Positions 13,702-24,207 of a stretch of DNA of 64,000 nucleotides are shown here, one piece after another (position 1 is the first letter of the stretch; the number at the start of each line of letters is the position of its first letter). The position numbers and the translations under genes were made by a program. Source of the DNA: Deltaproteobacteria bacterium (lineage in GTDB: Bacteria > Myxococcota_A > UBA9042). The stretch covers positions 79,967 to 143,966 of the forward strand of contig JACKFC010000011.1 of NCBI GenBank assembly GCA_020632665.1, given 5' to 3'. The notes beneath the pieces are model-generated. The model worked only from the letters and a program-made list of their open reading frames with translations, searched no databases and had not been told where the DNA came from.

Positions 13702-15206
13702 GCGGGGAGGCCACCTTCCGCCCCGGTCCCGCCGAACGCGTCCCAGAGCCTCGGCCCGACGTGGATTGGAACGCGGTACGCCGCGTCCACCTGATGGGCA
13801 TCGGCGGCAGCGCGATGGGCAATTTCGCCGGCATGCTCGCCGCTGCCGGGCTCGAGGTGCGCGGCTCGGACGCCGGCGTCTTCGACCCGATGCGCGCGAA
13901 CCTGCTGCGCTGGGAGATCCCCTTCGAGACCGGCTATCGGGCCGAGAACCTCGACTGGGGACCGGACCTGGTCATCGTCGGCAACGTCATCCGCCGCGAC
14001 AACCCAGAGGCCGAGGCGATGCGCGCGCGCGCCCTGCCCTACGCCTCGTTCCCCGAAGCGCTCGGCGAATGGCTGCTCCGCGGGCGGACCCCGGTCGTCG
14101 TCTGCGGAACCCACGGCAAGACGACGACGACCTCATTGACCGCCGTGCTGCTCGACAAATGCGGCCTGCAGCCGGGCGTCCTGGTCGGCGGCGTACCGCT
14201 CGACCTCGGGCGCTCGTTCCAACGCGGCGCGGACGGCGCGCCCTTCGTCCTCGAAGGCGACGAATACGATACGGCCTACTACGACAAGCGGCCGAAGTTC
14301 GTACACTACCGGCCGCATCACGCGATCTTGACCAGCATCGAATTCGACCACGCCGATATCTACCCCGACTTCGACGCTGTGCAGCGTGCCTTCCGCTTGC
14401 TGGCTCGCCTGGTCGATCCGGCGGGTCTGCTCGTCGCGTGGGGCGAGGACGAACGCGTCACCGCCGTGCTGGAGGATGCGCGCTGCCGGGTCCTCCGCTA
14501 CGGCCTGTGGCAAGGCGAGGGCACGCCGGCCCACCTCGACGTCTACGCCCGCGACGTGCGCCTGGGCGAAGGCAGGACCGACTTCGAGTTGGTGCTGAAC
14601 GGACGATCGCTGGGCCGCTGGATCTCGAAGATCCCGGGCCTGCACAACGTCCGCAACACGGTCGCGGCGCTCGCGGTCTGCCTCGATCTCGGCGCGGATC
14701 GTGAGGCGCTCTGTGCGGCGCTCGCGGCCTTCTCCGGCGTGAAGAAGCGGCAGGAGCTGCGAGGTGTGGAGGCGGGCGTCGCGGTGATCGACGATTACGC
14801 GCACCACCCCACCGCCGTGCTCGAGACCGTGGCCGCGATCCGCGCCGCCTGGCCGGGCCGCAAGCTCTGGGCGCTCTTCGAGGCGGAGTCCAATACGTCC
14901 CGCCGCAAGGTCTTCCAGCGAGCCTACGTCGAGGCATTCGCCGCGACCGGGGCCGACGAAGTGATCTTCTGTTCGCCGCTGCGCAAGGCCGGCGACGCCG
15001 GAAGCGACGATTACCTCGATTGCGGCGCGCTGGTCGCCGAGCTGGGCGACGTAGGCGTGCGCGCGCGCTACCTGCCGGAGGTCGAGGCGATCGTCGACAC
15101 CGTCGCCACCGAAGCCGGAAGCGGCGACGTCGTGCTGGCGATGAGCGGGCGCGACTTCCGTGGCCTGCACGGGGCGCTGCTCGAAAAGCTCCGCGCGCGC
15201 ACCTGA
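13698..15206 (+). CDS. mpl: UDP-N-acetylmuramate:L-alanyl-gamma-D-glutamyl-meso-diaminopimelate ligase
   Basis: Mpl reattaches the recycled murein tripeptide to UDP-MurNAc in the cytosol, bypassing MurC, MurD and MurE. The 502-residue Mur-ligase-fold product shows HLMGIGGSAMG near the N-terminus, the ATP loop CGTHGKTTTT and the Mpl-type stretch GDEYDTAYYDKRPKF, then SIEFDHADIY. Near the C-terminal domain start is DDYAHHPTA. Absence of a MurC-type signature around GDEYD favours Mpl over MurC. The ATG at 13698 overlaps the stop of the upstream lipoprotein gene by four bases. Its presence implies peptidoglycan recycling. Confidence 0.93.
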
Positions 15207-15233
15207 AAACCTCCGCATCCACGCAGATTTCGC

Positions 15234-15262
15234 TTGACCCCCTGTAGCACGGGGCGCATCCT
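15234..15262 (+). promoter_or_regulatory. rpsA promoter with a leader of about 130 bases
   Basis: TTGACC (15234-15239), 17 bases, CATCCT (15257-15262). The start would be near 15269, so the rpsA mRNA has an untranslated leader of about 130 bases. S1 leaders are autoregulatory in some proteobacteria. No specific structure is asserted here. Confidence 0.65.
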
Positions 15263-15397
15263 CTCGCGCCTTCGCGATCCGGGCATCCGCATCGTGAGGA
15301 TTCGAGATCGGGCGCTTCGGCAACCACCGTGCGCAGAGCCGTCGAGGAACGCCCGCCAAACTTTTCGTGCTCCGCGCACACCTTGGAAGGGATTCGA

Positions 15398-17107
<1,710 letters not shown>

Positions 17108-17126
17108 ACCTTCATCGGCGACAGAC

Positions 17127-17170
17127 GACGCGCCCCGCTTGGCATCGCCATGCGGGGCGCGTCTCGTTTT
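17127..17170 (+). terminator. Strong intrinsic terminator of rpsA
   Basis: GACGCGCCCCGC (17127-17138) pairs exactly with GCGGGGCGCGTC (17152-17163). A further TGGC/GCCA pair in the loop extends the stem. TCGTTTT follows at 17164-17170. It lies 20 bases after the rpsA stop. Confidence 0.9.
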
Positions 17171-17197
17171 GGCGCCCTCCAACCGCGACCGATGTGC

Positions 17198-17911
17198 CTA
17201 CCAAGTCGGACAATGCGGGAACGCGCTGCCGTCGAGGCACACGCCCGGGCTGTGCGCCCGTCCTGGGCCGAGCCAGCCATGTTCGGCGAAAGGTGCATCG
17301 AACTGCCCGTCGGCGCGCCTGGCCCAGACGTGCGGGCCGGTGCCTGCCGCGGCGGGCGCATCGACGGCGTCGTGGACGCCGCCTGCGAGTGAACGCAGCG
17401 CGATCCGGCCTCCTGCATCCGTCAACCGCAGGGTGCGGTCCAGCGCGACCCGCAGCGAACCAGCCGGCGGGAGGAAGGGAGCCGTCGTCGAGCCGACGAG
17501 GAGCGCAGCGTGCCGGGGCGCGAGACATGGCGCCGCGACGACGACTCCGCGCTCCTGCCCGGCAAAGTGCAGCGTCACACCCGCGAGGCCGACCGGGTGC
17601 GGCGCGTTCGACACGATCTCGACGTATTCGTCACGCGCGCTGACCTTGCCGTCGCCGTCGAGATCGAGTCCGGTCGGTCGCAGGCCGATTTCGTTGAGCA
17701 CCAACTCACCGGTCAGCGCCGGGGGGCACGCAGGACCGTCGACGTCGTCCTGTGGCTCGCCGTCCACCGCCCCCGCATCGGCCCCGGTAGCGTCCGCCTG
17801 CTGCGATGCAATACCACGGAGCGGCGCCGCGTCCGGCATCGCGGGTAGGCAGCCGCTCAGGGCCAGGGTTGCGGCGAGCCGAGCAGCGCGCCGATCGAAT
17901 CCGTATCGCAT
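17198..17911 (-). CDS. Lipoprotein with a lamin-tail (LTD) domain
   Basis: The 237-residue protein starts with a lipoprotein signal peptide (LALSGC, Cys near 21). A linker of about 40 residues rich in Asp and Ala follows. A domain of about 130 residues starting LVLNEIGLRPTG has the pattern of bacterial lamin-tail domains (NEI, YVEIVSNAPHPVGLAG, then FAGQERGVVV). A DLDGDGKVSARDEY loop, which resembles a calcium-binding EF-hand loop, is inserted between the first strands; the same arrangement is common in exported LTD proteins. Start ATG 17911 has GGGAGG five bases before it. It is convergent with rpsA. The function is unknown; probably extracellular adhesion or scaffold. Confidence 0.75.
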   Translation of the reverse strand: MRYGFDRRAARLAATLALSGCLPAMPDAAPLRGIASQQADATGADAGAVDGEPQDDVDGPACPPALTGELVLNEIGLRPTGLDLDGDGKVSARDEYVEIVSNAPHPVGLAGVTLHFAGQERGVVVAAPCLAPRHAALLVGSTTAPFLPPAGSLRVALDRTLRLTDAGGRIALRSLAGGVHDAVDAPAAAGTGPHVWARRADGQFDAPFAEHGWLGPGRAHSPGVCLDGSAFPHCPTW

Positions 17912-17938
17912 CGCGACCTCCCACGCCCACAACGGGCG

Positions 17939-17967
17939 ACATGGAGATCTTCGGCAGTCTGCGACAA
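17939..17967 (-). promoter_or_regulatory. Promoter of the lamin-tail lipoprotein gene
   Basis: Minus strand TTGTCG (17962-17967), 17 bases, CCATGT (17939-17944). The -35 overlaps the T-run of the upstream terminator at 17965-18008. Confidence 0.4.
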
Positions 17968-18008
17968 AAGCGTCGCGGCCCCGCACCGGAATTCCGGGCA
18001 GGGCCGCG
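17965..18008 (-). terminator. Likely intrinsic terminator of the HEAT-like lipoprotein gene
   Basis: Read on the minus strand, CGCGGCCC and GGGCCGCG form an eight-base stem enclosing the palindrome CCGGAATTCCGG. CTTTTG follows a few bases later. It lies about 40 bases after the stop at 18048. Confidence 0.6.
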
Positions 18009-18047
18009 TCGTCTCACGTCTTGGGGTTGATCCCCGTGCGCAGCGCG

Positions 18048-19892
18048 CTATTGCGCGCCACCCTCGGCGGGGGCGCCCTCGGCGGGAGCCTCTGCTGCCG
18101 GCGCTGCTGCCGGCGCCGCAGCGCCACCTTCACCGGCCTGGGCCTGCTCGACGCGCGTGGCCAGGTGATTGAGCAGGATGTCGAACTCCCAGTCCCAGGT
18201 CTGGTTGTTCGGGATCTGCACCTGCTCCTGCTGCACCTTGTAGAGCATCGGGATATGGCGGGTCTCGGCGGCCGCGCGGAAGCCGCACCACATGACCTGG
18301 CGGATCGTGCTGTCGGTCGGCGAGGTCTTCTCGTAGCCCTGCAGCAGCGCCGGGATGGTGTCGACGCCCCGGGCCAGCAGATGCACCAGGCCGATCGCTG
18401 CCTTCTCCTTCGCGATATTGTCGCCGGTCTTGAGGAAGCCGGCGTAGCAGGCGCCGAGCGCCATCAGCTTGGCGTTCTGTTCGGCCGCGGCGTCCATCTG
18501 CTCTTTGCAGGCGGTGACGACCTTCAGCCGCCCGACGATCGTCGGATCGGCCAGCGCAGTCTGCGTGCCCTCGCTCTTGTCCGCGACGATCACGCGCTCC
18601 CAATCGGCCAGATTCTCGGGCTCGACGGCATAGGACATCGGGGTCATGAAGTCGGCACGCTCCTGCGGCGAGATGGTCTCGAACGCCTTGAGCATCGCCG
18701 GCCAGGCCTTGGACGAGCCCGAGATCGAGAGGCCGATGAAGGGCATCGTGCGCTGCTCGACGGTCGGGCCCTGGGTCGCGGCCAACGTGCCGATCGCCTC
18801 GGCGACTTCGCCCGCGCCCTCACCCATCGAGGCCACGGCCCACATGGTCAACTGCAGTCGGCTGGTGATGTAGGAGCCCCAGGGGAAGCCGCGCTTGACG
18901 ATGCCGAAGGTCTTGGGCGTGCCCTCTTCCGAGGCGTCGATCGCCTTGGCGGCGCGCGTGACGAGCGCCTGCGCGCTCGACGGATCGTGCAGGTCCTGCA
19001 GGATCTGGGCGAGCTTCGGTCCTTCCTGCCACTCCCACTCGAAGAGGCCGACGTCCTTCGCCCACTTTTTGAAGTCCTCGTCCTTCTGCTCGAACATCCC
19101 GAGGATCTTCGGCAGGACCTTCTCCTTCGGGATGACCGCGAGCGCGAGGCGGGCCGCGCCGTAGATCTCGGCGTTGGCGGCGTCCTTGAGGAAGAGGCCG
19201 TGGAGGTAGGCGTTGAATGCGGCGTCGGTCTTGACCCGCATCGAAGTCAGGTATTTGAGCGCGCGGATGTTGACCATGACGGTCTGCTGGCTCGGGTCGG
19301 TGTCGGCGAGCTCGACCAGCAAGTCGACGTAGGGCGCCCGCGCCTTGTCGTCCTGCAGCGAGAGCCAGAGCGACTCGAGCAGCGTGGCCTTCATCTCACC
19401 GTCCTTGACGCGACGCAGCGCGGCGCCGAGGGCGTCGGTCACGGTCTTGTCCGGGAACCACTCCTTGCCGGCCTCGTGCGCCTCGACGCGCCACTGGCGA
19501 ACGATATTGGCGGCCACCGGGACGGCGTCGTCGAAGCCGAGCGACTTCGCCAGCAGGACCTGCGAGCGCTCACGCAGCTTGTCCGAGGCCTTGCCGACGC
19601 TGTCGAGGGCCTCGACCACGGCGGAGCGGTACTTGGCATCTTCGTCGATGATCTTGGTGAAACGCGCGAAGACCTTGTCGTCGTCGCACTTGAGCTGGTC
19701 CGCGGTGGACATCCGCTTGATCTCTTCGATCGCGTTCTTGCGCTCGGAGGGATCTTCGCTGCGCTCGAGCACGAGCGAGTAGTAGCGGCAGGACTTCTCA
19801 CCCCGCTGGCAGCCACTGCTGAGAGTTGCGGCTGCGAGCAGCGCGACCAGCCAGAGGGTGGGTCGCAGCGTGGAAGGAAGGCAACGCGTCAT
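18048..19892 (-). CDS. Lipoprotein built of HEAT-like helical repeats
   Basis: The 614-residue protein has a lipoprotein signal peptide (ATLSSGC, Cys near 28). The body is almost wholly helical with HEAT/ARM-like units, for example RSAVVEALDSVG, MKATLLESLWLSL and YGAARLALAVIP. A Pro/Ala/Glu-rich tail (APAEGAPAEGGAQ) ends the protein. ATG 19892 is chosen because GGAG lies five bases upstream and the signal peptide follows directly; the frame opens earlier at 19931. It is divergent from the small exported protein at 20024, and the promoters lie back to back. HEAT-repeat lipoproteins are numerous in myxobacteria and their roles are mostly unknown; a protein-scaffold role in the periplasm is plausible. 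Confidence 0.8.
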   Translation of the reverse strand: MTRCLPSTLRPTLWLVALLAAATLSSGCQRGEKSCRYYSLVLERSEDPSERKNAIEEIKRMSTADQLKCDDDKVFARFTKIIDEDAKYRSAVVEALDSVGKASDKLRERSQVLLAKSLGFDDAVPVAANIVRQWRVEAHEAGKEWFPDKTVTDALGAALRRVKDGEMKATLLESLWLSLQDDKARAPYVDLLVELADTDPSQQTVMVNIRALKYLTSMRVKTDAAFNAYLHGLFLKDAANAEIYGAARLALAVIPKEKVLPKILGMFEQKDEDFKKWAKDVGLFEWEWQEGPKLAQILQDLHDPSSAQALVTRAAKAIDASEEGTPKTFGIVKRGFPWGSYITSRLQLTMWAVASMGEGAGEVAEAIGTLAATQGPTVEQRTMPFIGLSISGSSKAWPAMLKAFETISPQERADFMTPMSYAVEPENLADWERVIVADKSEGTQTALADPTIVGRLKVVTACKEQMDAAAEQNAKLMALGACYAGFLKTGDNIAKEKAAIGLVHLLARGVDTIPALLQGYEKTSPTDSTIRQVMWCGFRAAAETRHIPMLYKVQQEQVQIPNNQTWDWEFDILLNHLATRVEQAQAGEGGAAAPAAAPAAEAPAEGAPAEGGAQ

Positions 19893-19942
19893 CGGGTCTC
19901 CAGCCAGGCCCCGGCGCATGCCCGCGGCCACAATGGGGGCGG

Positions 19943-19971
19943 AGTATTGCGCGCGACCCTTGGCAGGTCAA
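19943..19971 (-). promoter_or_regulatory. Promoter of the HEAT-like lipoprotein gene
   Basis: Minus strand TTGACC (19966-19971), 17 bases, AATACT (19943-19948). It gives a leader of about 45 bases. Confidence 0.65.
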
Positions 19972-19987
19972 TCGGGCCGGCGGGACG

Positions 19988-20017
19988 TTGACACTCCTTG
20001 CGCATGCACGGCAGGTT
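19988..20017 (+). promoter_or_regulatory. Promoter of the 20024 gene, placed for a leaderless transcript
   Basis: Perfect TTGACA (19988-19993), then GCAGGT at 17 bases or CAGGTT at 18 bases (20012-20017). The predicted start falls on or next to the ATG at 20024. No clear Shine-Dalgarno sequence is present. Confidence 0.5.
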
Positions 20018-20023
20018 CGAGCG

Positions 20024-20518
20024 ATGGAGTCTGGACCTCGTCATCCGCTCGCGCCCCGCCTGCTTCGCTCGGCCCTCGCCATGCTCGTGGCGTTCATCTG
20101 CGGCGTCGCCGTCGCCGATCAGGAGGAGCCTCGCGCCCACCCGGCAGAGGCGGGGCTGCGGCTCTTCCTAGACCCGTTGGCCTACCGCCACGTCGTCCGC
20201 AACGACGACGGCGGCTACGATATCTGGCTGCACGGCGAGGCCCCGTGGGCCAAGGTCCGTGGCCGCATCGAGCAGGCGACCCGCGTCGGCTTCGAGATGC
20301 CGGGCGGCTGGTGGATCGAGAAAGCCGTCTGGCTCGACGCCGATCGCTCGTATTGGCTCGACCTGGACGGGCCGGGCGAGTTGAAGGTCCGCGCCAGCCG
20401 GGACGGCAAGGGCACGCTCTTCGAACTGAAATACGCCGGTCTGCGGCAAGACGCGCCGCCGTGGGCACCGCCCTACGCGCCGCTGCCGCCGAATATGGTG
20501 CACGGCCCGATCCGCTGA
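20024..20518 (+). CDS. Small exported protein of unknown function
   Basis: The 164-residue protein has a cleavable signal peptide (LLRSALAMLVAFICGVAVA, cleavage after VADQ or nearby). The mature part of about 130 residues is rich in Trp, Asp and Tyr (GGYDIWLHGEAPW, GGWWIEKAVW, SYWLDLDG) and predicted to be mostly beta strand. It ends in a Pro-rich tail (PPWAPPYAPLPPN). No family is recognised. The ATG has no good ribosome binding site. The gene converges on the giant lipoprotein at 20533, with only 14 bases between stops. Confidence 0.7.
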   Translation: MESGPRHPLAPRLLRSALAMLVAFICGVAVADQEEPRAHPAEAGLRLFLDPLAYRHVVRNDDGGYDIWLHGEAPWAKVRGRIEQATRVGFEMPGGWWIEKAVWLDADRSYWLDLDGPGELKVRASRDGKGTLFELKYAGLRQDAPPWAPPYAPLPPNMVHGPIR

Positions 20519-20532
20519 CGACCCGAGTGCAC

Positions 20533-23500
20533 TCAGGGGGCCGCGCAAACTTGCGGCCAGCGGACGAGATCGGCGCGAATCAGGCCGCCGACCGTCGGGC
20601 CGTAGAGAAAGGTCTGGGCAACGCCCACCTGCCAGACCGATGCCTGGACGCTGGAGAAGTCGAGCTGGAGCGGCGCCTCGTTCTGCACGACCAACGCGCC
20701 CTTCTCGACGATGGCGCGGCGGACCTGCGAGGCGCCACCCGAGGGCGAGAGGACCACGATCAGCGCGGTGGTACCGTCGCTGCCGTCGATCACCGCGACC
20801 GTGCCGGCGCCGATCGACGGATCACTGGCCTCTTGCTGCCAACCTCCGGCGTCTGACCAGCGCCAGAATGCGAGCGCGGTCTGCGGGCTGATCCAGCGTA
20901 CGGTTGCGTCGAGTCCAGTTCGCCAGAGCGCGCCCGCTGAGGTCCACCCGGATGTCGAAGGCGAGGACTGCTGCAGCAGCTTGGCCTCGAGCTTGACCGT
21001 GTCGAGTTGCCAGAGTTGCAGCTTCGCGTTGGGCCCGGTCGCGTCCGAACCCGAGGCGAGCCCGAGGAGGAAGGTCGGATCCGTCTTCTCCCGAGCGGTC
21101 GTCGTCCGCGCGCCGAGCCGCAGCGCCGGCAGCTTCGCCGCGATGGAGGCGTCGAGGGCCTGCGGCAGTCCGGTCGCCAACGGCAGGACGAATGCGCCGG
21201 TATCCGGGGCCTCTCCGACGTCGATGTTCGGCGCCGTCGTGCCGAGCAACCGCCCGCCCCAAACCACTGCACGATCGCCATTGGGATCGTAGACGGCGAT
21301 CGCACCGGCCCGCGCCGGCACCGTCTGCGGCCAATTCGTCCGCTTCCACGACGCATCGGCATAGCGCCAGATGCCGGCCTGCTCGAGCGGCCCGTCGCGC
21401 GGCACGTGGCCACCGACCAGCGTCAAGGCGGTCGGACCGGCCAGCGCGCTGCTGCCGATCGACGGCGGCGGCGCAGGCGTTCGTTCCAACCAGGCACCAT
21501 CGGCCGCGCGCCAGAGCGAGGTGGCGACCCCTGAGGCCGTGCGACCGAAGAGCAGCGTCACTGCGCCATCGGCATGACGTCCGACCGCGGGCGCGATCCT
21601 GGCCGGGCTCGGATCGACGCCGGGCTTGCTCCACCCCGGCGCGCTGCCGCCGACTGCATAGCGCCGCAGCCCCGCCGGCGCAGCATCGTCTGCAGTGCTG
21701 GTCGCGCCACCGATCAGCCAATGCTCGCCGGGTGCGACGTCGCAGAGCAGCGTTCCGCCCACGACCTCGAGCTCGGCGGGGAGCACGCCGCGGTCTTGCC
21801 AAGCGGTGCCTCCGCCAGCCAGCGACCAGAGCCGCCACGCGCCACCGATGTCGAGCCCACGCAGCCAGAGCGTGCCGTCGGCGCCGAGGCAGGCGGTCGC
21901 GGGCCCGAGCGGTCCACCGGCCGGCTGCGGCACGCCACTGCTCGCCCAGAGCTTGGTCGAGGCCTCGAAGCGTTGGATCGCGGCCTGCGCGGCGCTGCCG
22001 CCGCCGAGCAGCCAGAGCGCGCCGTTCTTGCTGTCGACGACCGCTGCGGCGCCGTTCCGGTAGCCTGGCGCGAGGTTGGGATCCAAGGCCTGAACGACGC
22101 CGCTCTGCGGATCGATGGTCAAAGGCTGGGTCGCGGGCGCGCCGCTGACCGAGCTGCCGCCGAGCAACCAGAGCCGCGGCGATTTGCCGACCCAACCTGC
22201 CGGCAGCCACGCCAACGTCGCACCGGAGCGGGCCACGGCGCCCTCGCGGGCGACGCGTGCGGGCTGTGAGGTCGTCGCTTCGATGCGCCAGACCTCATCG
22301 CCGTCACGATCCTTGCCGGCGGCGTCGCGGACCACGCCGCCGGCGATCCAGAGCGCTCCGTCGGCGACGGTCCAGGCTGCCCCGGTTCGCGGCGCAGGCC
22401 AGCCCGGGTGGGCGGCGATTGGGGCTGACGAGAAGACCTTGGGTAGGCCTTCGTCGGTCTGTCCGTCGCAATCGTTGTCCTTGCCGTCGCAGGAGACCTC
22501 GGCGGGGCTCTGCCAACCCGGCACGGCGGGCCAAGCGCAGCCCCAGGTTCCGGCGGTGCAAACGGGCTCACCCTTGCCTCCGACGCAGACCCCGAGCGGC
22601 ATGCACGCCGGTGCGGCGGCCGGTTCGGCGTCTTCGTCGACCAAGCCGTCGCAGTCGTCGTCCAAGTTGTTGCAGACCTCGGCGCTGGCCTCTGCCGCCG
22701 AGCCATCCGCGAGCGTCGAGCACGTGGTCTGCCCAGCCGCGTTGCATTCGACCACACCCTCGCCACAAGCGCCGACGCCCTTGCAGCTGGCCCCGAGCGC
22801 CGCTCCCTGCCAACTCAAGCCGTCGTCGGTTACGCCGTCGCAGTCGTCGTCGAGTCCGTTGCAGCTCTCGGCGGCCGGCATCGCCAGCGGCGCGTCCGGC
22901 ATCGAAGAGCAGGTGGCCTTGCCGGTGACACCGCAGACGACCGTGCCGGGACCGCATGCCCCGAGGCCGGTGCAAGCGGTGCCGATCCCGCCTCCCTGCC
23001 AAGCGTAGCCCTCGTCGGTGCTGCCATTGCAGTTGTCGTCGATGCCGTTGCAGGTCTCGGGGCCGGAACCGTCGTCGGGGCCGCCAGGATCGGTCGAGCA
23101 GATCGCCAAGCCCGATGCGCCACAGACGACCTTGCCCGCGCCGCACGCGCCGGACCCGACGCACGCCGCGCCGACCGGCAGGTTGCCGAGCAGGAGCCCG
23201 TCATCGGTCTTGCCGTCGCAGTCGTCGTCCAAGCCGTTGCAGACCTCGTCCGTAGCGCGGCTCTCCGGCCCGCCCGGATCGCTGGAGCAGAGCGGCGCGC
23301 CATCCGGTCCGCAGACGACCAATCCGACGCCACATTCCCCGGTGCCGAGGCACGGAGCGCCGACGGCGAGCCCGCCGAGCAAGAAGTCCTCGTCGGTCAG
23401 GCCGTCGCAGTCATCGTCCTGACCGTTGCAGGCCTCGACCTGGGCCTTGGCCTGGCTGCCGCCTGGGTTGGTCGAGCAGACGGCCCGGCCCAGCCTGCAT

Positions 23501-24207
23501 TCGACGACGCCTGACCCACACGCGCCCTCGCCGTCGCAGCTCGCACCGACCGGAGCGCCCTGCCAGACGAAGCCTTCGTCGGTCGCACCGTCGCAGTCGT
23601 CGTCCTCGCCATCGCATCGTTCGACCGCCGCATAGCCCGCGACGGCCGAATAATCGCAGTTCGCGACGCCCTGGCCGACCTCGCAGGTCGCGACGATCGC
23701 GTCCGCCGCCACCTCGCAGACGCCCTTGCGGCTGCAGGCGTGCGAGGCCAGCAACGCCGAGTCGGTGTTGACGACGGCGTCGTTGGCGTCGACCTCGTCG
23801 GGCAGGCAGTCGAGGTCGGCGTCGGCGATCGCGGACTCGATCACGTCGGGCTTGCCGTCACCGTCCTTGTCCGCTGGAGCGCCGGGATCGGGGCCAGCCT
23901 CGACCGCGTCGGGCTTGCCGTCGCCGTCGCTGTCGGTGCGCGCGGGGTGGCTGCCGAGCCGGTGCTCGGTGCCATTGTCGAGGCCGTCGCCATCGAGATC
24001 GGCGTCGGGCTGCAGGCAGAGATTGGCGTAGCAGAGCCCGGAAGCGCAGGACGCGCTGGCCGTGCAGGGGTCTCCGTCCTTGGCGAGGTTGCTGCAGCCG
24101 GCGACGGTGCACGCCGCCAGCAGCGAAAGGATCAGCGCGGCGCGCAGCGTCGGCGTCAAGCGCCGGCCGGCTCGTCGTCGTCGCTGTTGGCCTGCGCGGC
24201 GGTCCAT
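20533..24207 (-). CDS. Giant lipoprotein: calcium-type DGDG repeats, seven DNDCDG-type modules, Kelch-like C-terminus
   Basis: This protein of about 1,224 residues has a lipoprotein signal peptide (TVAGC). Next are thrombospondin-type-3-like acidic repeats (DADLDGDGLDNG, TDSDGDGKPD, DKDGDGKPD) that probably bind Ca2+. Then come seven C[DN]G.DD[DN]C[DN]G modules separated by G.GACG.G.V.C segments. The C-terminal 600 residues have Kelch-like blades (LWLLGG-type motifs such as WIAGGVV, LWLLGGSS, LWLLGGGS, LIGGAT, LVGGHV). The ATG at 24207 has GGGTGAG upstream but gives an Arg-rich 16-residue lead. A TTG at 24159, overlapping the upstream stop as TTGA, would give a more typical signal peptide. 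It is last in the glmM-pdxJ-nnr operon. Probably a surface protein; ligand unknown. Confidence 0.82.
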   Translation of the reverse strand: MDRRAGQQRRRRAGRRLTPTLRAALILSLLAACTVAGCSNLAKDGDPCTASASCASGLCYANLCLQPDADLDGDGLDNGTEHRLGSHPARTDSDGDGKPDAVEAGPDPGAPADKDGDGKPDVIESAIADADLDCLPDEVDANDAVVNTDSALLASHACSRKGVCEVAADAIVATCEVGQGVANCDYSAVAGYAAVERCDGEDDDCDGATDEGFVWQGAPVGASCDGEGACGSGVVECRLGRAVCSTNPGGSQAKAQVEACNGQDDDCDGLTDEDFLLGGLAVGAPCLGTGECGVGLVVCGPDGAPLCSSDPGGPESRATDEVCNGLDDDCDGKTDDGLLLGNLPVGAACVGSGACGAGKVVCGASGLAICSTDPGGPDDGSGPETCNGIDDNCNGSTDEGYAWQGGGIGTACTGLGACGPGTVVCGVTGKATCSSMPDAPLAMPAAESCNGLDDDCDGVTDDGLSWQGAALGASCKGVGACGEGVVECNAAGQTTCSTLADGSAAEASAEVCNNLDDDCDGLVDEDAEPAAAPACMPLGVCVGGKGEPVCTAGTWGCAWPAVPGWQSPAEVSCDGKDNDCDGQTDEGLPKVFSSAPIAAHPGWPAPRTGAAWTVADGALWIAGGVVRDAAGKDRDGDEVWRIEATTSQPARVAREGAVARSGATLAWLPAGWVGKSPRLWLLGGSSVSGAPATQPLTIDPQSGVVQALDPNLAPGYRNGAAAVVDSKNGALWLLGGGSAAQAAIQRFEASTKLWASSGVPQPAGGPLGPATACLGADGTLWLRGLDIGGAWRLWSLAGGGTAWQDRGVLPAELEVVGGTLLCDVAPGEHWLIGGATSTADDAAPAGLRRYAVGGSAPGWSKPGVDPSPARIAPAVGRHADGAVTLLFGRTASGVATSLWRAADGAWLERTPAPPPSIGSSALAGPTALTLVGGHVPRDGPLEQAGIWRYADASWKRTNWPQTVPARAGAIAVYDPNGDRAVVWGGRLLGTTAPNIDVGEAPDTGAFVLPLATGLPQALDASIAAKLPALRLGARTTTAREKTDPTFLLGLASGSDATGPNAKLQLWQLDTVKLEAKLLQQSSPSTSGWTSAGALWRTGLDATVRWISPQTALAFWRWSDAGGWQQEASDPSIGAGTVAVIDGSDGTTALIVVLSPSGGASQVRRAIVEKGALVVQNEAPLQLDFSSVQASVWQVGVAQTFLYGPTVGGLIRADLVRWPQVCAAP

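Noticed and set aside
20525..20534. GAGTGCACTC palindrome between two convergent genes, as a terminator
   Set aside because: It is only ten bases with no loop or T-run, so it cannot be supported as a terminator; an operator role cannot be shown either.
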